Below, one piece after another: positions 1 through 8,993 of a stretch of 64,000 nt of DNA. Each line of letters begins with the position of its first letter. Position 1 is the first letter of the stretch. Both the position numbers and the translations under genes were made by a program. The stretch is from Clostridium kluyveri (GTDB lineage: Bacteria; Bacillota; Clostridia; Clostridiales; Clostridiaceae): assembly GCF_001902295.1 (NCBI RefSeq), contig NZ_CP018335.1, forward strand, positions 4,216,001 to 4,280,000. Direction: 5' to 3'. The notes beneath the pieces were generated by a model. That model was not told where the DNA came from and did no database searches. It worked only from the letters and a program-made list of their open reading frames with translations.

Positions 1-390
1 AGTAAATGTATTATATTGATATTGTAGTAAAAATAAATTATTTATGATATACTATAAGTGTATATATTATATATTTATAGTATATTGTTTAATGTATAGC
101 ATATACTTAATATCATAAATAACCATGAATATTAAATTAAAAAAATTTTAAAGATTAGATTATGGAAAATAATAAATATTAATGTATAATGGAAATTGGT
201 TATTAACAGTATTAGCATTTAAAATAACATTAAGAATATATATTTTAAAAAAGGCATCTTGAAACAAATAAATAGTTGATATGAGAATCTATTTTACACA
301 ATAATGTTTAAAGATAGACTTATTATCTTGCAATTATTATTTACTCTAAGATACCTAAAATATTTTATTATTGAAAGGGTGGAATAAGAA
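1..390. other. AT-rich region upstream of fba
   Basis: Non-coding, very AT-rich stretch. I see no gene, tRNA or recognised riboswitch. A Shine-Dalgarno sequence (GAAAGGGTGG) lies at its right end, just before the aldolase start. The fba promoter must be here, but no pair of -35/-10 boxes stands out from the AT background. Confidence 0.5.
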
Positions 391-1320
391 ATGGCATTAG
401 TTACTACTAAAAAAATGTTTGAAAAGGCTTACAAAGGACATTACTCAATAGGTGCATTTAACATCAATAATATGGAAATAATTCAAGGGGTGGTAAATGG
501 GGCTAAAGCTAAAAATTCTGCTGTTATCCTGCAATGTTCAGCAAGTGCAATGAAATATGCAGGACCAAAATATTTAAAAGCTATGGTAGATGCTGCTGTA
601 GAGGATACTGGAATAGATATTGCCCTCCATTTAGATCATGGTCCAGATTTTGAAACTGTAAAATTGTGTATAGAAACAGGCTTTACCTCTGTTATGTTTG
701 ATGGTTCACATTTAGACTATGAAGACAATGTATCTCAAACCAAACAAGTAGTGGAATATTCCCATTCTCACGGGGTAGTAGTAGAAGCAGAACTTGGTGT
801 ACTTGCAGGAATTGAAGATGAAATATCTGCTTCAGATCATATATATACAGATCCAGAACAAGCTATAGACTTTGTAAATAGAACAGGTGTAGATTCTCTA
901 GCTATAGCCATAGGAACATCCCACGGAGCTTTTAAGTTCCCTCCAAACTTTAAACCTAAATTAAGATTTGATATATTAGAAAAAATACAGAAAAACCTTC
1001 CGAACTTTCCTATAGTTCTCCATGGAGCTTCAGCTGTAGATCCTAAAGCTGTAGAAACTTGTAACAAATATGGTGGAAACATAGCTGATGCCAAAGGAAT
1101 CCCTATAGATATGCTTAGAAAAGCCTCTAGCATGGCTGTATGTAAAATAAATATGGATACAGACCTTAGGTTGAGCATGACTGCTGCTATAAGAAAAACT
1201 TTTGGAGATAGTCCAAAGGTTTTCGATCCAAGAAAGTATTTAGGTGCTGGAAGAGATGCTATTCAAAAAGTTGTTGAAGATAAAATAGACAATGTTTTAG
1301 GATCATCCAATTCCTTATAA
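391..1320 (+). CDS. fba: Class II fructose-bisphosphate aldolase
   Basis: Zinc-dependent cytoplasmic aldolase that interconverts fructose-1,6-bisphosphate with glyceraldehyde-3-phosphate and DHAP in glycolysis and gluconeogenesis. The 309-residue length fits the class II family. The metal-binding HLDHG motif is at residues 80-84, followed by a FDGSHLDYEDN segment, VEAELG and LHGASAVD, all typical of the active site. The ATG start is preceded by GAAAGGGTGG at good spacing. The gene stands alone and is followed by a hairpin terminator at 1414-1450. A related class II ketose-bisphosphate aldolase acting on tagatose bisphosphate is the only realistic alternative. Confidence 0.95.
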   Translation: MALVTTKKMFEKAYKGHYSIGAFNINNMEIIQGVVNGAKAKNSAVILQCSASAMKYAGPKYLKAMVDAAVEDTGIDIALHLDHGPDFETVKLCIETGFTSVMFDGSHLDYEDNVSQTKQVVEYSHSHGVVVEAELGVLAGIEDEISASDHIYTDPEQAIDFVNRTGVDSLAIAIGTSHGAFKFPPNFKPKLRFDILEKIQKNLPNFPIVLHGASAVDPKAVETCNKYGGNIADAKGIPIDMLRKASSMAVCKINMDTDLRLSMTAAIRKTFGDSPKVFDPRKYLGAGRDAIQKVVEDKIDNVLGSSNSL

Positions 1321-1404
1321 GAACTTATCTAGGCACGTTAGCCACGCTTATCTACCACTTTGAAGAATATGGAAATATCAACCAATTACCGCATTCGGAT
1401 AAAG
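1319..1404 (+). repeat. Degenerate copy A of a dispersed structured repeat
   Basis: Shares the block GAACTTATCTA...CACTTT(G/A)AAGAA...GGATAAA with the segments at 27772-27906 and 55026-55160. Its outer stem (TTATC with GATAA) survives, but the 5' hairpin of the other copies is absent because fba coding sequence ends immediately before it. It lies about 140 bp upstream of the CYTH gene and is separated from it by a terminator. It looks like a decayed member of the family. Confidence 0.55.
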
Positions 1405-1413
1405 TTATATTAT

Positions 1414-1450
1414 GGAACTTTCCTAAATTCAGGAGAGTTCTTTATTTTTA
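1414..1450 (+). terminator. Rho-independent terminator after fba
   Basis: Stem GGAACTTTCCT / AGGAGAGTTC with an AAATTC loop, followed by TTTATTTTTA. It is placed to end fba transcription. Confidence 0.8.
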
Positions 1451-1503
1451 TCCAAACACTATCATTTTATTTTATTAAATTAATTATGCTGACTCACTTT
1501 TAT

Positions 1504-1511
1504 GGTATAAT
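1504..1511 (+). promoter_or_regulatory. Extended -10 promoter element for the CYTH-DnaJ gene group
   Basis: TGGTATAAT is an extended -10 box (TGn-TATAAT) located about 36 bp upstream of the CYTH gene start. No convincing -35 hexamer is visible at the usual distance. Confidence 0.5.
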
Positions 1512-1546
1512 GCAAAATAAGTAGTTTTGTAAATGGAGTGAATTTT

Positions 1547-2086
1547 ATGAAGGAGTATGAAACACGAATAATACAAATAGACCCTGATGATATACGAAAC
1601 AGATTAAGAGTAGTTAATGCTTTAAAGGTTAAAATGGAGAATCAGATAAATGAAATATACGATTTTGAGAATGGGTTTTTAATAAAGAATAAAGGATATG
1701 CTAGAATAAGAGTTATAGAAGATTTAATACATAATTCTACTCATTGTTATATGACTACTAAAAAACTTTTGAGCCAGGGAAAATATAAAATAATGGAAGA
1801 AGATGAAACAGAAATATTGAATAGGGAAGCAGGAAAAAATATCTTTCAAACACTGGGATTAAAATTATTGCAATCTATAAAAAAATACAGAGAAAGTTAC
1901 AAATACAAACATAGTCTAATTGAAATAGATATAAATGAAAAATCTTTTTGCCCATTTCCCTATTTGGAAATAGAATCAGCAAACGACCAGGAACTCTATG
2001 AAATAGTAAATTTACTTGGATATTCTCTAGAGGACACCACCTCTGAAACCATATATGAAATATTGGGCAAAAATAAAAAAAGATAG
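1547..2086 (+). CDS. CYTH-domain protein (triphosphate tunnel family)
   Basis: Predicted triphosphate-binding CYTH protein, the fold shared by class IV adenylate cyclases, thiamine triphosphatases and inorganic triphosphatases. The N-terminal signature ExExK appears as EYETR, with Arg for Lys. Further along are the alternating charged strands ARIRVIED and IEID and the C-terminal LEIE. The ATG at 1547 is chosen over the upstream GTG at 1538 because GGAG (1535-1538) overlaps that GTG and sits at correct spacing for the ATG. First of four tightly spaced genes ending at 4093. The substrate cannot be told from sequence. Confidence 0.75.
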   Translation: MKEYETRIIQIDPDDIRNRLRVVNALKVKMENQINEIYDFENGFLIKNKGYARIRVIEDLIHNSTHCYMTTKKLLSQGKYKIMEEDETEILNREAGKNIFQTLGLKLLQSIKKYRESYKYKHSLIEIDINEKSFCPFPYLEIESANDQELYEIVNLLGYSLEDTTSETIYEILGKNKKR

Positions 2087-2095
2087 GAAAATTAT

Positions 2096-2977
2096 ATGTT
2101 TGGTTATGTAACCCCATGCAAAATGGAACTTAAAATGAAAGATTATGAAAAATTCAAAGCCTATTATTGTGGATTATGTATATCCATAAAAAATAATATA
2201 GGAAATATACCTAGGGTTTCTTTGAACTATGATATGACTTTTTTAGCTCTACTTTTAGATTCATTAGAATGTGACAATCAAGTTTATATGAAAAAACGCT
2301 GTTTATTCCATCCTGCAAACAAAAAAATTATTTTAAAAGATAACGCTCCTTTAAAATATGCAGCTTTTTGTAATATATCTCTAAGCTATTTTAAAGTTCT
2401 AGATGATGTTTATGATGAGAATTCTTTAAAGGGCAAAATAATGTATTTATGCTTAAAAAGATATTTAAGTAATATGCCTGATAACTTTAAAAACATTTTT
2501 GAAAATATAAAAAATAAACTTGAAAATTTATATACACTAGAAAAAAGTTCCCAAAGTATGTCCATAGATGCTTTATCACATCCCTTTGGAGACCTTACAG
2601 GATTTATACTAAAATCTTATAATAATTATAATGCTTCCGTTGAAGACTTGTATTTACTTGGATATAATCTAGGAAAATGGATATATATTATAGATGCATT
2701 TGATGATTTAAAAAGGGATATGCAGAAAAATAAATTTAATGCCATAAATGTCTGCTTTAATGATAAAGATCTTTGTTATGATAATTTTATAATAGAAATA
2801 ATGCCTAGAATAGATTTTATTTTAGGAACTTGTGCAGCACAATGCACAAATATTTTTAACAAGCTTCCCATAAAAAAAAATAAAGAATTAATTTATAATA
2901 TACTACAATATGGACTTTTAGATAAAATGGATAGAGTATTTAAAAGGGGTGTTTACAAAAATGAAAAATCCATATGA
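2096..2977 (+). CDS. DUF5685-like protein of unknown function
   Basis: 293-residue predicted soluble protein. It opens with MFGYVTPCKMELK and then KAYYCGLC, a CxxC pair, with more cysteines nearby. This resembles the uncharacterised DUF5685 family found beside DnaJ-domain genes in clostridia. No catalytic motif is recognised. It starts 9 bp after the CYTH gene, and its 3' end overlaps the next gene (translational coupling), which argues that it works with the DnaJ-domain protein. The family name is from memory and should be confirmed by profile search. Confidence 0.65.
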   Translation: MFGYVTPCKMELKMKDYEKFKAYYCGLCISIKNNIGNIPRVSLNYDMTFLALLLDSLECDNQVYMKKRCLFHPANKKIILKDNAPLKYAAFCNISLSYFKVLDDVYDENSLKGKIMYLCLKRYLSNMPDNFKNIFENIKNKLENLYTLEKSSQSMSIDALSHPFGDLTGFILKSYNNYNASVEDLYLLGYNLGKWIYIIDAFDDLKRDMQKNKFNAINVCFNDKDLCYDNFIIEIMPRIDFILGTCAAQCTNIFNKLPIKKNKELIYNILQYGLLDKMDRVFKRGVYKNEKSI

Positions 2978-3548
2978 AATACTAGAAATAAAGGAAAATG
3001 CTTCACAAGAGGAAATAAAAAAAGCCTATAGAACTCTGGCAAAAAGATATCATCCTGATCAATATGGCAATAATCCACTTAAGGATCTAGCTGAAGATAA
3101 AATGAGAGAAATAAATGAAGCTTATGATTATTTAATGAAGAACCCATCAAAAGGTACATATAATAGTAGGAGTGATAATACTTACAGCGGCTCTAACTCC
3201 TCAACTTATCAATCTGTAGAAAATGATATTTATAATGGTAATATCAGAAATGCGGAATCAGTACTTATGGGAATTAAGACAAGAGATGCCCAGTGGCATT
3301 ACCTTATGGGAATTTTAAATATGAGAAGAGCCTGGTATAATGATGCTTATAATAATTTGACTACGGCTTGTAGTCTTGATCCTAACAACTTTAAATATCA
3401 AAATGCACTCAACAAACTTAGAGGAATGAATAATTCTTATAGACAGCCTTATTACGATACTAGAAGAAGAGATGATATATGCAATATTTGTGCTACCTTA
3501 TATTGTCTTGACTGTCTTTGTGATTGTGGTGATTGCGGGGGCTGTTAA
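2961..3548 (+). CDS. DnaJ (J-domain) protein with TPR-like region and cysteine-rich tail
   Basis: Co-chaperone-like protein. Residues 1-60 form a J domain with the HPD triad (KRYHPDQYG) that stimulates DnaK ATPase. A serine/asparagine-rich linker is followed by a TPR-like helical segment (WHYLMGILNMRRAWYNDAYNNL). The C terminus is unusually rich in cysteine (CNICATLYCLDCLC...CGDCGGC), suggesting a metal-binding or palmitoylation-like surface patch. It is not classical DnaJ, since it lacks the G/F and zinc-finger order. The ATG at 2961 is preferred over GTG 2949 because AAGGGG precedes it. It overlaps the preceding gene by 17 bp. Confidence 0.85.
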   Translation: MKNPYEILEIKENASQEEIKKAYRTLAKRYHPDQYGNNPLKDLAEDKMREINEAYDYLMKNPSKGTYNSRSDNTYSGSNSSTYQSVENDIYNGNIRNAESVLMGIKTRDAQWHYLMGILNMRRAWYNDAYNNLTTACSLDPNNFKYQNALNKLRGMNNSYRQPYYDTRRRDDICNICATLYCLDCLCDCGDCGGC

Positions 3549-3574
3549 TACTTAAAGAAAGGATGGATTTTAGT

Positions 3575-4093
3575 ATGGCTAGGATTTCTAGTAATTCCTC
3601 TTATATTGCCAAGGGAGGCCTATTAACTGCCATAAGCGTTATTTTAGTGTACTTAAGTGGGATAGTTCCTTTAAACAAAACTTATTTACTGACCCTGTCT
3701 TCATTTGTCATCCCGTTAGCTGTAATAATTACAAACGAAAAAATTGCCTTTACAATTTATATTTCAACTGCCTTATTATCTCTCTTAATATGTGGATTAA
3801 AGGGAACAGTATTATCCTATGTGGTATTTTTCGGTCTCTATGGACTTGTTAAATACTATATAGAAAAAATAAGAAAACTACCTATTGAAATCATATTAAA
3901 ACTATTATTTTTTAATCTATGTTTATTAATACTATTCCTGTTATATAGTCTGTTTTTTCCTGAACTTTTAAAAATAAAGTTTAATTTATATTTAATTATA
4001 GTAGGAGTACAAATAATATTTTTAATATATGATTATTTATTAACATTGTTCATAAATTACACTAATAAATATATACTAAAGGCCCTAAGATAA
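3575..4093 (+). CDS. Integral membrane protein of unknown function
   Basis: 172 residues with about five predicted transmembrane helices and a short basic N terminus (MARISSNSSYIAKGG). The helix pattern is similar to small polytopic YybS/DUF2232-like or ECF-type proteins, but no diagnostic motif allows assignment. The ATG at 3575 is chosen because AAAGGATGG lies just upstream; the reading frame extends further 5' into the DnaJ gene's end. It is last in the four-gene group and is followed by a promoter for tRNA-Gln. Confidence 0.6.
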   Translation: MARISSNSSYIAKGGLLTAISVILVYLSGIVPLNKTYLLTLSSFVIPLAVIITNEKIAFTIYISTALLSLLICGLKGTVLSYVVFFGLYGLVKYYIEKIRKLPIEIILKLLFFNLCLLILFLLYSLFFPELLKIKFNLYLIIVGVQIIFLIYDYLLTLFINYTNKYILKALR

Positions 4094-4118
4094 ATTGTAC
4101 TTTATTAAAATGAAACTA

Positions 4119-4146
4119 TTGACATATAAATTTAGGATGATATAAT
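4119..4146 (+). promoter_or_regulatory. Sigma-A promoter of the tRNA-Gln gene
   Basis: TTGACA (4119-4124) and TATAAT (4141-4146) with a 16-bp spacer, both perfect consensus hexamers, 27 bp upstream of the tRNA. Confidence 0.85.
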
Positions 4147-4172
4147 ATTTAGTGTTGAGATTCACATAATAT

Positions 4173-4247
4173 TGCCCATTCGCCAAATGGTAAGGCACCT
4201 GTCTCTGGAACAGGCATCTGTTGGTTCGAATCCAGCATGGGCAGCCA
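4173..4247 (+). tRNA. tRNA-Gln (anticodon CTG)
   Basis: Cloverleaf with acceptor TGCCCAT/ATGGGCA, anticodon stem CCTGT/ACAGG around the loop CTCTGGA (anticodon CTG, reading CAG), T-arm GTTGG-TTCGAAT-CCAGC, and an encoded CCA end after discriminator G. Own promoter and terminator, so monocistronic. Confidence 0.92.
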
Positions 4248-4278
4248 AAGAGAACTCTTGTTTTACGGGTTCTCTTTT
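4248..4278 (+). terminator. Terminator of tRNA-Gln
   Basis: Inverted repeat AGAGAAC / GTTCTCT followed by TTTT directly after the tRNA CCA end. Confidence 0.8.
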
Positions 4279-4322
4279 AAAATAATTTTAAAATTATAAT
4301 TTACTTTATTTAAGGGCAGCTC

Positions 4323-4350
4323 TTGACAAAAAGTCGGTTGCTATTATAAA
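4323..4350 (+). promoter_or_regulatory. Promoter of the leuS T-box transcript
   Basis: TTGACA (4323-4328) and TATAAA (4345-4350) spaced by 16 bp, upstream of the T-box leader. Confidence 0.75.
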
Positions 4351-4369
4351 ATGTAAAATAATTCAATAC

Positions 4370-4603
4370 TTAGCTTTGAAGAAGGAATAGTAGTATTTAT
4401 ATCACCAAAGAGAACTGTTGCAGGGTGAAAAACAGCGTGAATAGAATATGAACTCACCTTAAGAGCTTTATCTGAAAAAATCAGATACGGTAGAAACCGT
4501 TATTTATTTTGAGTGAAATCAATTTTATTGATTTAATTAGAGTGGTACCGCGGAAAGTAGTCTTTTCGTCTCTTAATCCTAAGAGATGAAAAGCTTTTTT
4601 ATA
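4370..4603 (+). promoter_or_regulatory. Leucine T-box riboswitch leader
   Basis: Contains the T-box core AGTGGTACCGCGG at 4541-4553 and a stem-I specifier region, ATGAACTCACC, with codon CTC (Leu) at 4453-4455. The transcription terminator follows at 4562-4600. Uncharged tRNA-Leu should bind the specifier and T-box and favour the antiterminator. The specifier agrees with the downstream leuS gene. Confidence 0.92.
4562..4600 (+). terminator. T-box-controlled terminator before leuS
   Basis: Stem CTTTTCGTCTCTTA / TAAGAGATGAAAAG followed by CTTTTTT; the antiterminator alternative uses the T-box core. Confidence 0.85.
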
Positions 4604-4736
4604 TTCTAAAACTATACTGAAATAAAAAAATGTGGAAGTATAAATAAAAATTACTTAAGACCTACTGTTTCTTATCTGATGTAATTTATCAGAATCTCTT
4701 TAATCTATAAAAACATAAGTAAAAGGAGAAGATATT

Positions 4737-7172
4737 ATGTACAGTACTAAAACAGATAAAAAATGGCAACAAAAATGGGACCAAACAAATATTTATACAT
4801 TTGATGAAAAAAAATCAAACAAAAAATTATATACTCTAGAGATGTTCTCTTATCCTTCTGGCAGTAATTTACATGCAGGTCACTGGTTTAACTATGCACC
4901 TGTAGATTCTTGGGCCAGAATGAAAAGAATGCAAGGATATAATGTATTTCAGCCCATGGGATTTGATGCTTTCGGTCTTCCTGCTGAAAACTATGCCATA
5001 AAAACTGGAATTCATCCAAAAGATTCTACTGAAAAGAATATTGATACCATGGAAAAACAGCTTAAATCCATGGGAGCTATGTTCAATTGGGAGAACGAGG
5101 TAGTTACCTGCCGCCCTGATTACTATAAATGGAATCAATGGCTATTTCTCCAATTATATAAACACGGCTTGGCTTATAGGAAAAATGCCCCTGTAAATTG
5201 GTGTCCCAGCTGTAATACAGTACTTGCCAATGAACAAGTAAAAGAAGGTGAATGTGAACGCTGTGGTACGGAAGTTACAAAAAAGGATTTAACACAATGG
5301 TTTTTTAAAATAACAGATTACACTGAAGAATTGCTTAGAGATCTTGATAATATAGATTGGCCGGAAAAAACAAAAGCTATGCAAAGACACTGGATGGGTA
5401 AATCCACAGGTACAGATGTAACTTTTAAGGTAGCAGATTCTGATATAAAATTTAATGTATTTACCACCCGAGTGGATACATTGTTTGGTGTTACCTATGT
5501 AGTCATATCCCCTGAAAATGATTTAGTGGATAGTGTTACTAAAGAAGAATATAAAGAAGAAGTTGAAAAATATAGAGAAGCTGCTAAAAAGCAGACTGAC
5601 ATTGAAAGACAATCAATTACCAGAGAAAAAACAGGTGTATTTACGGGTTCCTACGCTATAAATCCTATAAACGGAAGAAAAGTACCTATATGGATAGGAG
5701 ATTATGTATTAAACACCTACGGTACAGGTGCTGTAATGGCAGTTCCTGCTCATGACGAAAGGGATTTCGAATTTGCCACAAAATACAAATTGCCTATTGA
5801 AAGAGTTATAGAAGGAGGCTCTTCCCTACCTTATGTAGAATACGGAAAGATGATAAATAGTGATAAATTTAATGGATCATATACTCCAGAAGGTAAAGAA
5901 GCTGTGACCAAGGAACTAGAAAACGTTGGATTAGGTTCTGGAAAAATAAATTATAGATTAAGAGACTGGCTTGTATCAAGACAAAGATACTGGGGAACAC
6001 CCATACCTATAATATACTGTAAAGAATGCGGTACAGTCCCAGTACCAGAAAGTGATTTACCGGTTGAGCTTCCTTATGATGTACAATTTTCTCCTGATGG
6101 AAAATCTCCTCTTCTAAAATCAGAAGAGTTTATGAATACTACATGCCCTATTTGCGGTAAACCTGCCAAAAGAGAAGCTGATACATTAGATACATTTGTG
6201 TGTTCCTCCTGGTATTACTTAAGATATGCTGATAATAAAAATACAGAAAAAGCCTTTGATAAGGATAAAATAAATAAACTACTTCCTGTAGATATGTATG
6301 TAGGTGGTTCCGAACACGCATGTATGCACCTTTTGTATGCTAGATTTATCACTAAAGCACTTAGAGATATGGGTTTTTTAAATTTCGATGAACCCTTTTT
6401 ATCCTTAAGACATCAAGGATTGATACTTGGACCTGATGGTCAAAAAATGAGTAAGTCCAAGGGTAACACCATATCTCCAGATGACTGTATACAAAAATAT
6501 GGTTCAGATGTATTTAGAATGTACTTAATGTTCGGATTTGATTATGCCGAAGGTGGTGCCTGGAACGATGACGGTATCAAATCCATGAGTAAATTTGTAG
6601 ATAGAATTGAAAGAATTGTAGGCAGCATAACAGAACTTATAAATAGTGGTAAGAACTTCAAAAATTCAATGGATACTGCAGAAAAGGAATTGAATTACTC
6701 AAGAAATTATTCAATAAAATCTGTATCAGAAGATGCAGGCAAGTTTCAATTTAACACAGCTATTGCTAGAATTATGGAATTCACAAATTCACTTTATAAA
6801 TATATTCAGGAGGATACTAAAAACATATCCCTTTTAAAAGATACTATACTTGATTTTATAAAGATAATAGCTCCTTTCGCACCTCACTTTGCAGAGGAAC
6901 AATGGGAGGTATTAGGACAAAAATATTCTATATTTAATGAAAAATGGCCTGAATTTGACCCTAAAGCTTTAGTAAAAGAAGAAGTAGAAATAGCCATTCA
7001 AATAAACGGTAAAATTAAGGCTAAAATAAATATACCTACAAATTTAAATGATGAACAAATAAAAGAGCTATCTATATCCAATGATAATATTACACCTTTA
7101 TTAGAAGGAAAAAACATAAAAAAAATTATAGTAGTAAAAGGAAGACTTGTAAATATAGTAGTTAAACCTTAA
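4737..7172 (+). CDS. leuS: Leucyl-tRNA synthetase
   Basis: Class I synthetase that charges tRNA-Leu in the cytoplasm. Of its 811 residues, the HIGH-type motif is HAGHW (residues 46-50) and KMSKS appears intact in GQKMSKSKGN near residue 570. Between them lie the CP1 editing domain (TTRVDTLFG and the APAHDERDFEF-type segment, here VPAHDERDFEF) and zinc-like cysteine pairs CPSC/CERC and CKEC/CPIC. The ATG follows AAAGGAGAAG. Expression is controlled by the leucine T-box upstream, and a terminator follows directly. Confidence 0.97.
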   Translation: MYSTKTDKKWQQKWDQTNIYTFDEKKSNKKLYTLEMFSYPSGSNLHAGHWFNYAPVDSWARMKRMQGYNVFQPMGFDAFGLPAENYAIKTGIHPKDSTEKNIDTMEKQLKSMGAMFNWENEVVTCRPDYYKWNQWLFLQLYKHGLAYRKNAPVNWCPSCNTVLANEQVKEGECERCGTEVTKKDLTQWFFKITDYTEELLRDLDNIDWPEKTKAMQRHWMGKSTGTDVTFKVADSDIKFNVFTTRVDTLFGVTYVVISPENDLVDSVTKEEYKEEVEKYREAAKKQTDIERQSITREKTGVFTGSYAINPINGRKVPIWIGDYVLNTYGTGAVMAVPAHDERDFEFATKYKLPIERVIEGGSSLPYVEYGKMINSDKFNGSYTPEGKEAVTKELENVGLGSGKINYRLRDWLVSRQRYWGTPIPIIYCKECGTVPVPESDLPVELPYDVQFSPDGKSPLLKSEEFMNTTCPICGKPAKREADTLDTFVCSSWYYLRYADNKNTEKAFDKDKINKLLPVDMYVGGSEHACMHLLYARFITKALRDMGFLNFDEPFLSLRHQGLILGPDGQKMSKSKGNTISPDDCIQKYGSDVFRMYLMFGFDYAEGGAWNDDGIKSMSKFVDRIERIVGSITELINSGKNFKNSMDTAEKELNYSRNYSIKSVSEDAGKFQFNTAIARIMEFTNSLYKYIQEDTKNISLLKDTILDFIKIIAPFAPHFAEEQWEVLGQKYSIFNEKWPEFDPKALVKEEVEIAIQINGKIKAKINIPTNLNDEQIKELSISNDNITPLLEGKNIKKIIVVKGRLVNIVVKP

Positions 7173-7197
7173 CCACCAGTTCACTGGTGGTTTTTTA
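7173..7197 (+). terminator. Terminator after leuS
   Basis: ACCACCAGT / ACTGGTGGT hairpin followed by TTTTTTATT, immediately after the leuS stop. Confidence 0.85.
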
Positions 7198-7201
7198 TTA
7201 T

Positions 7202-7993
7202 CTATTGTTTATAAATTTTAAGTAATTTTTCTGTAGCTCTTAACAAATTCACTAACTCAAATACTTCTCCCTCTTCAATTAATTTATTTAACTGTCCTTG
7301 ATACCTTGTTGCTTCAACTAGCTTACCCATGGATGACAATGTCAATATATTATTCATTATATCAGAAACTAAATTGGATTTTACTTCAAATAATTTTTGG
7401 GCATCCTTTATCTCGTCTTTGATTTGGAGCATTTGCTCATCCAGCTGAAATGCAGCATCTGCGGCATTTTTAAGTTTTAATTTAATATGATCGGGAATAT
7501 CCTGCTTGTATTTATAATTTAAGGAATGTTCTATAGTAGCCCAAAAATTCATGGCAAGTGTTCTTATCTGAAATTCTGCCAGTATTTCCATTTCCCCCTC
7601 TGCCATATTAACGGGATACTTAATTATTACGTGATAACTTCTATAACCGCTTTCTTTTACATTATCTATATAATCTTTTTCATACATTATATTCATATCT
7701 TTTCTATTTCTCACTATCTTAACCACTTTATCTATGTCATCTACAAACTGGCACATAATCCTTATACCTGCTATATCTTCTATTTCATATCTTATTCTAT
7801 CAAGTGGTATGTTAAACTTATTAGCTTTCTCTAATATACTCGATATCTCTTTTACCCTGCCCGTAACAAATTCTATTGGCGAATATTCATTCCTTCTTCT
7901 ATATTCTTTTCGTATGCTTCTAAATTTCACTTTTAATTCTTCTACAGCTTGGTCATATGGTATTAAAAATGTTTTCCATTCCCCTATAGCCAT
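7202..7993 (-). CDS. relQ: Small alarmone synthetase, RelQ/YjbM type
   Basis: Single-domain (p)ppGpp synthetase that transfers pyrophosphate from ATP to GDP/GTP without a hydrolase domain. It shows the RelA/SpoT nucleotidyltransferase signature: a FVTGRVKEISSI segment, EIEDIAGIRIMC, ESGYRSYHVIIKYP and EFQIRTLAMNFWATIEHSLNYKY. At 263 residues it is longer than B. subtilis YjbM because of a C-terminal helical tail. The start at 7993 (MAIGEWKTF) follows GGAGGTGAT at ideal spacing; an upstream in-frame TTG is less likely. Divergent from the DUF2225-like gene. Confidence 0.88.
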   Translation of the reverse strand: MAIGEWKTFLIPYDQAVEELKVKFRSIRKEYRRRNEYSPIEFVTGRVKEISSILEKANKFNIPLDRIRYEIEDIAGIRIMCQFVDDIDKVVKIVRNRKDMNIMYEKDYIDNVKESGYRSYHVIIKYPVNMAEGEMEILAEFQIRTLAMNFWATIEHSLNYKYKQDIPDHIKLKLKNAADAAFQLDEQMLQIKDEIKDAQKLFEVKSNLVSDIMNNILTLSSMGKLVEATRYQGQLNKLIEEGEVFELVNLLRATEKLLKIYKQ

Positions 7994-8112
7994 ATAAATC
8001 ACCTCCAACAGAAAAGTATATAATAACATTATATCAAATATACTAAAAATATATGATTTTAATCTCCATGTTTGATATAATAATTATACTAATTAGTGGA
8101 GGTGATACAGAC

Positions 8113-8913
8113 GTGCTTGATAACACATTTTCAACTTCAGACACTTCAGAGAAGAAGAATCATCTATATGATGAAGATAAGCAAAAATTAATGCTTTACA
8201 ATAAAAAGATAACTTGTCCCGTTTGCAGTACAATATTTAATGCTAAGGCTATAAAAAAATCCTCATATAGAATATTAAAAAAAGACTCTGATCTTTTTAT
8301 AAGATATTCAATTATAAATCCATATTTTTATGATGTATGGGTATGTGATAGATGCGGTTATGCATCTATAAAAAGTGATTTTGAAAATTTAAGTGACTAT
8401 GATGCAAATATAATAAGAACTGAAATTTTACCAAAATGGCATAGTAAAAATTACCCTGAAGTATATAATCTAAATTTAGCAATACAAAGGTACAAACTAT
8501 CTCTTTTAAATTATGATATTATCAAAGCCAGAGCCAGTAAAAAAGCAATTAACCTGCTAAAAATAGCATGGATGTTTCGATTAAAAGAAGATAAAAAAAG
8601 TGAACTGGAGTATTTAAATTATGCCCTGGAAAATTTCAAAAACGCCTACTATAATGAGAATTTCCCTATATGCGGTATGGATAGATTTACTACTATGTAC
8701 CTTATAGGTGAAATATGCAGACGTACTGATAGAGAAGAGGAATCCTTAATATGGTTTGGACAAGTAATAACCGCTCCTACAGCATCACAAAAAATTAAAA
8801 ATATGGCTCGTGATCAAAAAGATTTGATAAAAACCAACTTAGAGGATACAAACTCTGAAGATAATTTAAAAGATAATAAAAAACAAAATATTTTTTCTAA
8901 GTTTCACAAATAA
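8113..8913 (+). CDS. DUF2225-like zinc-binding protein
   Basis: About 266 residues with two CxxC pairs (CPVCSTIF near residue 37 and CDRCGYAS) and a helical TPR-like C-terminal half, as in the uncharacterised DUF2225 family of Firmicutes. The GTG at 8113 is chosen because GGAGGTGAT (8097-8105) precedes it; the reading frame extends 20 codons further 5' without a ribosome site. The function is unknown. Divergent from relQ, and convergent with the metallophosphoesterase gene. Confidence 0.7.
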   Translation: MLDNTFSTSDTSEKKNHLYDEDKQKLMLYNKKITCPVCSTIFNAKAIKKSSYRILKKDSDLFIRYSIINPYFYDVWVCDRCGYASIKSDFENLSDYDANIIRTEILPKWHSKNYPEVYNLNLAIQRYKLSLLNYDIIKARASKKAINLLKIAWMFRLKEDKKSELEYLNYALENFKNAYYNENFPICGMDRFTTMYLIGEICRRTDREEESLIWFGQVITAPTASQKIKNMARDQKDLIKTNLEDTNSEDNLKDNKKQNIFSKFHK

Positions 8914-8923
8914 TATTTAAATC

Positions 8924-8987
8924 TTACAGGTTAAGTGCAAATTAAATTTGTTTTAAAAACATTTTAAACTTGCAGTATAGCCTGTAA
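8924..8987. terminator. Possible bidirectional terminator between convergent genes
   Basis: Nested inverted repeats TTACAGG/CCTGTAA and TGCAA/TTGCA in the short gap between convergent genes. The tract lacks a strong T-run, so function is uncertain. Confidence 0.4.
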
Positions 8988-8993
8988 TTTACT

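Noticed and set aside
837..1178. Reverse-strand frame inside fba
   Set aside because: Shadow of the aldolase gene with no ribosome site.
4870..5138. Minus-strand frame inside leuS
   Set aside because: Shadow of leuS.
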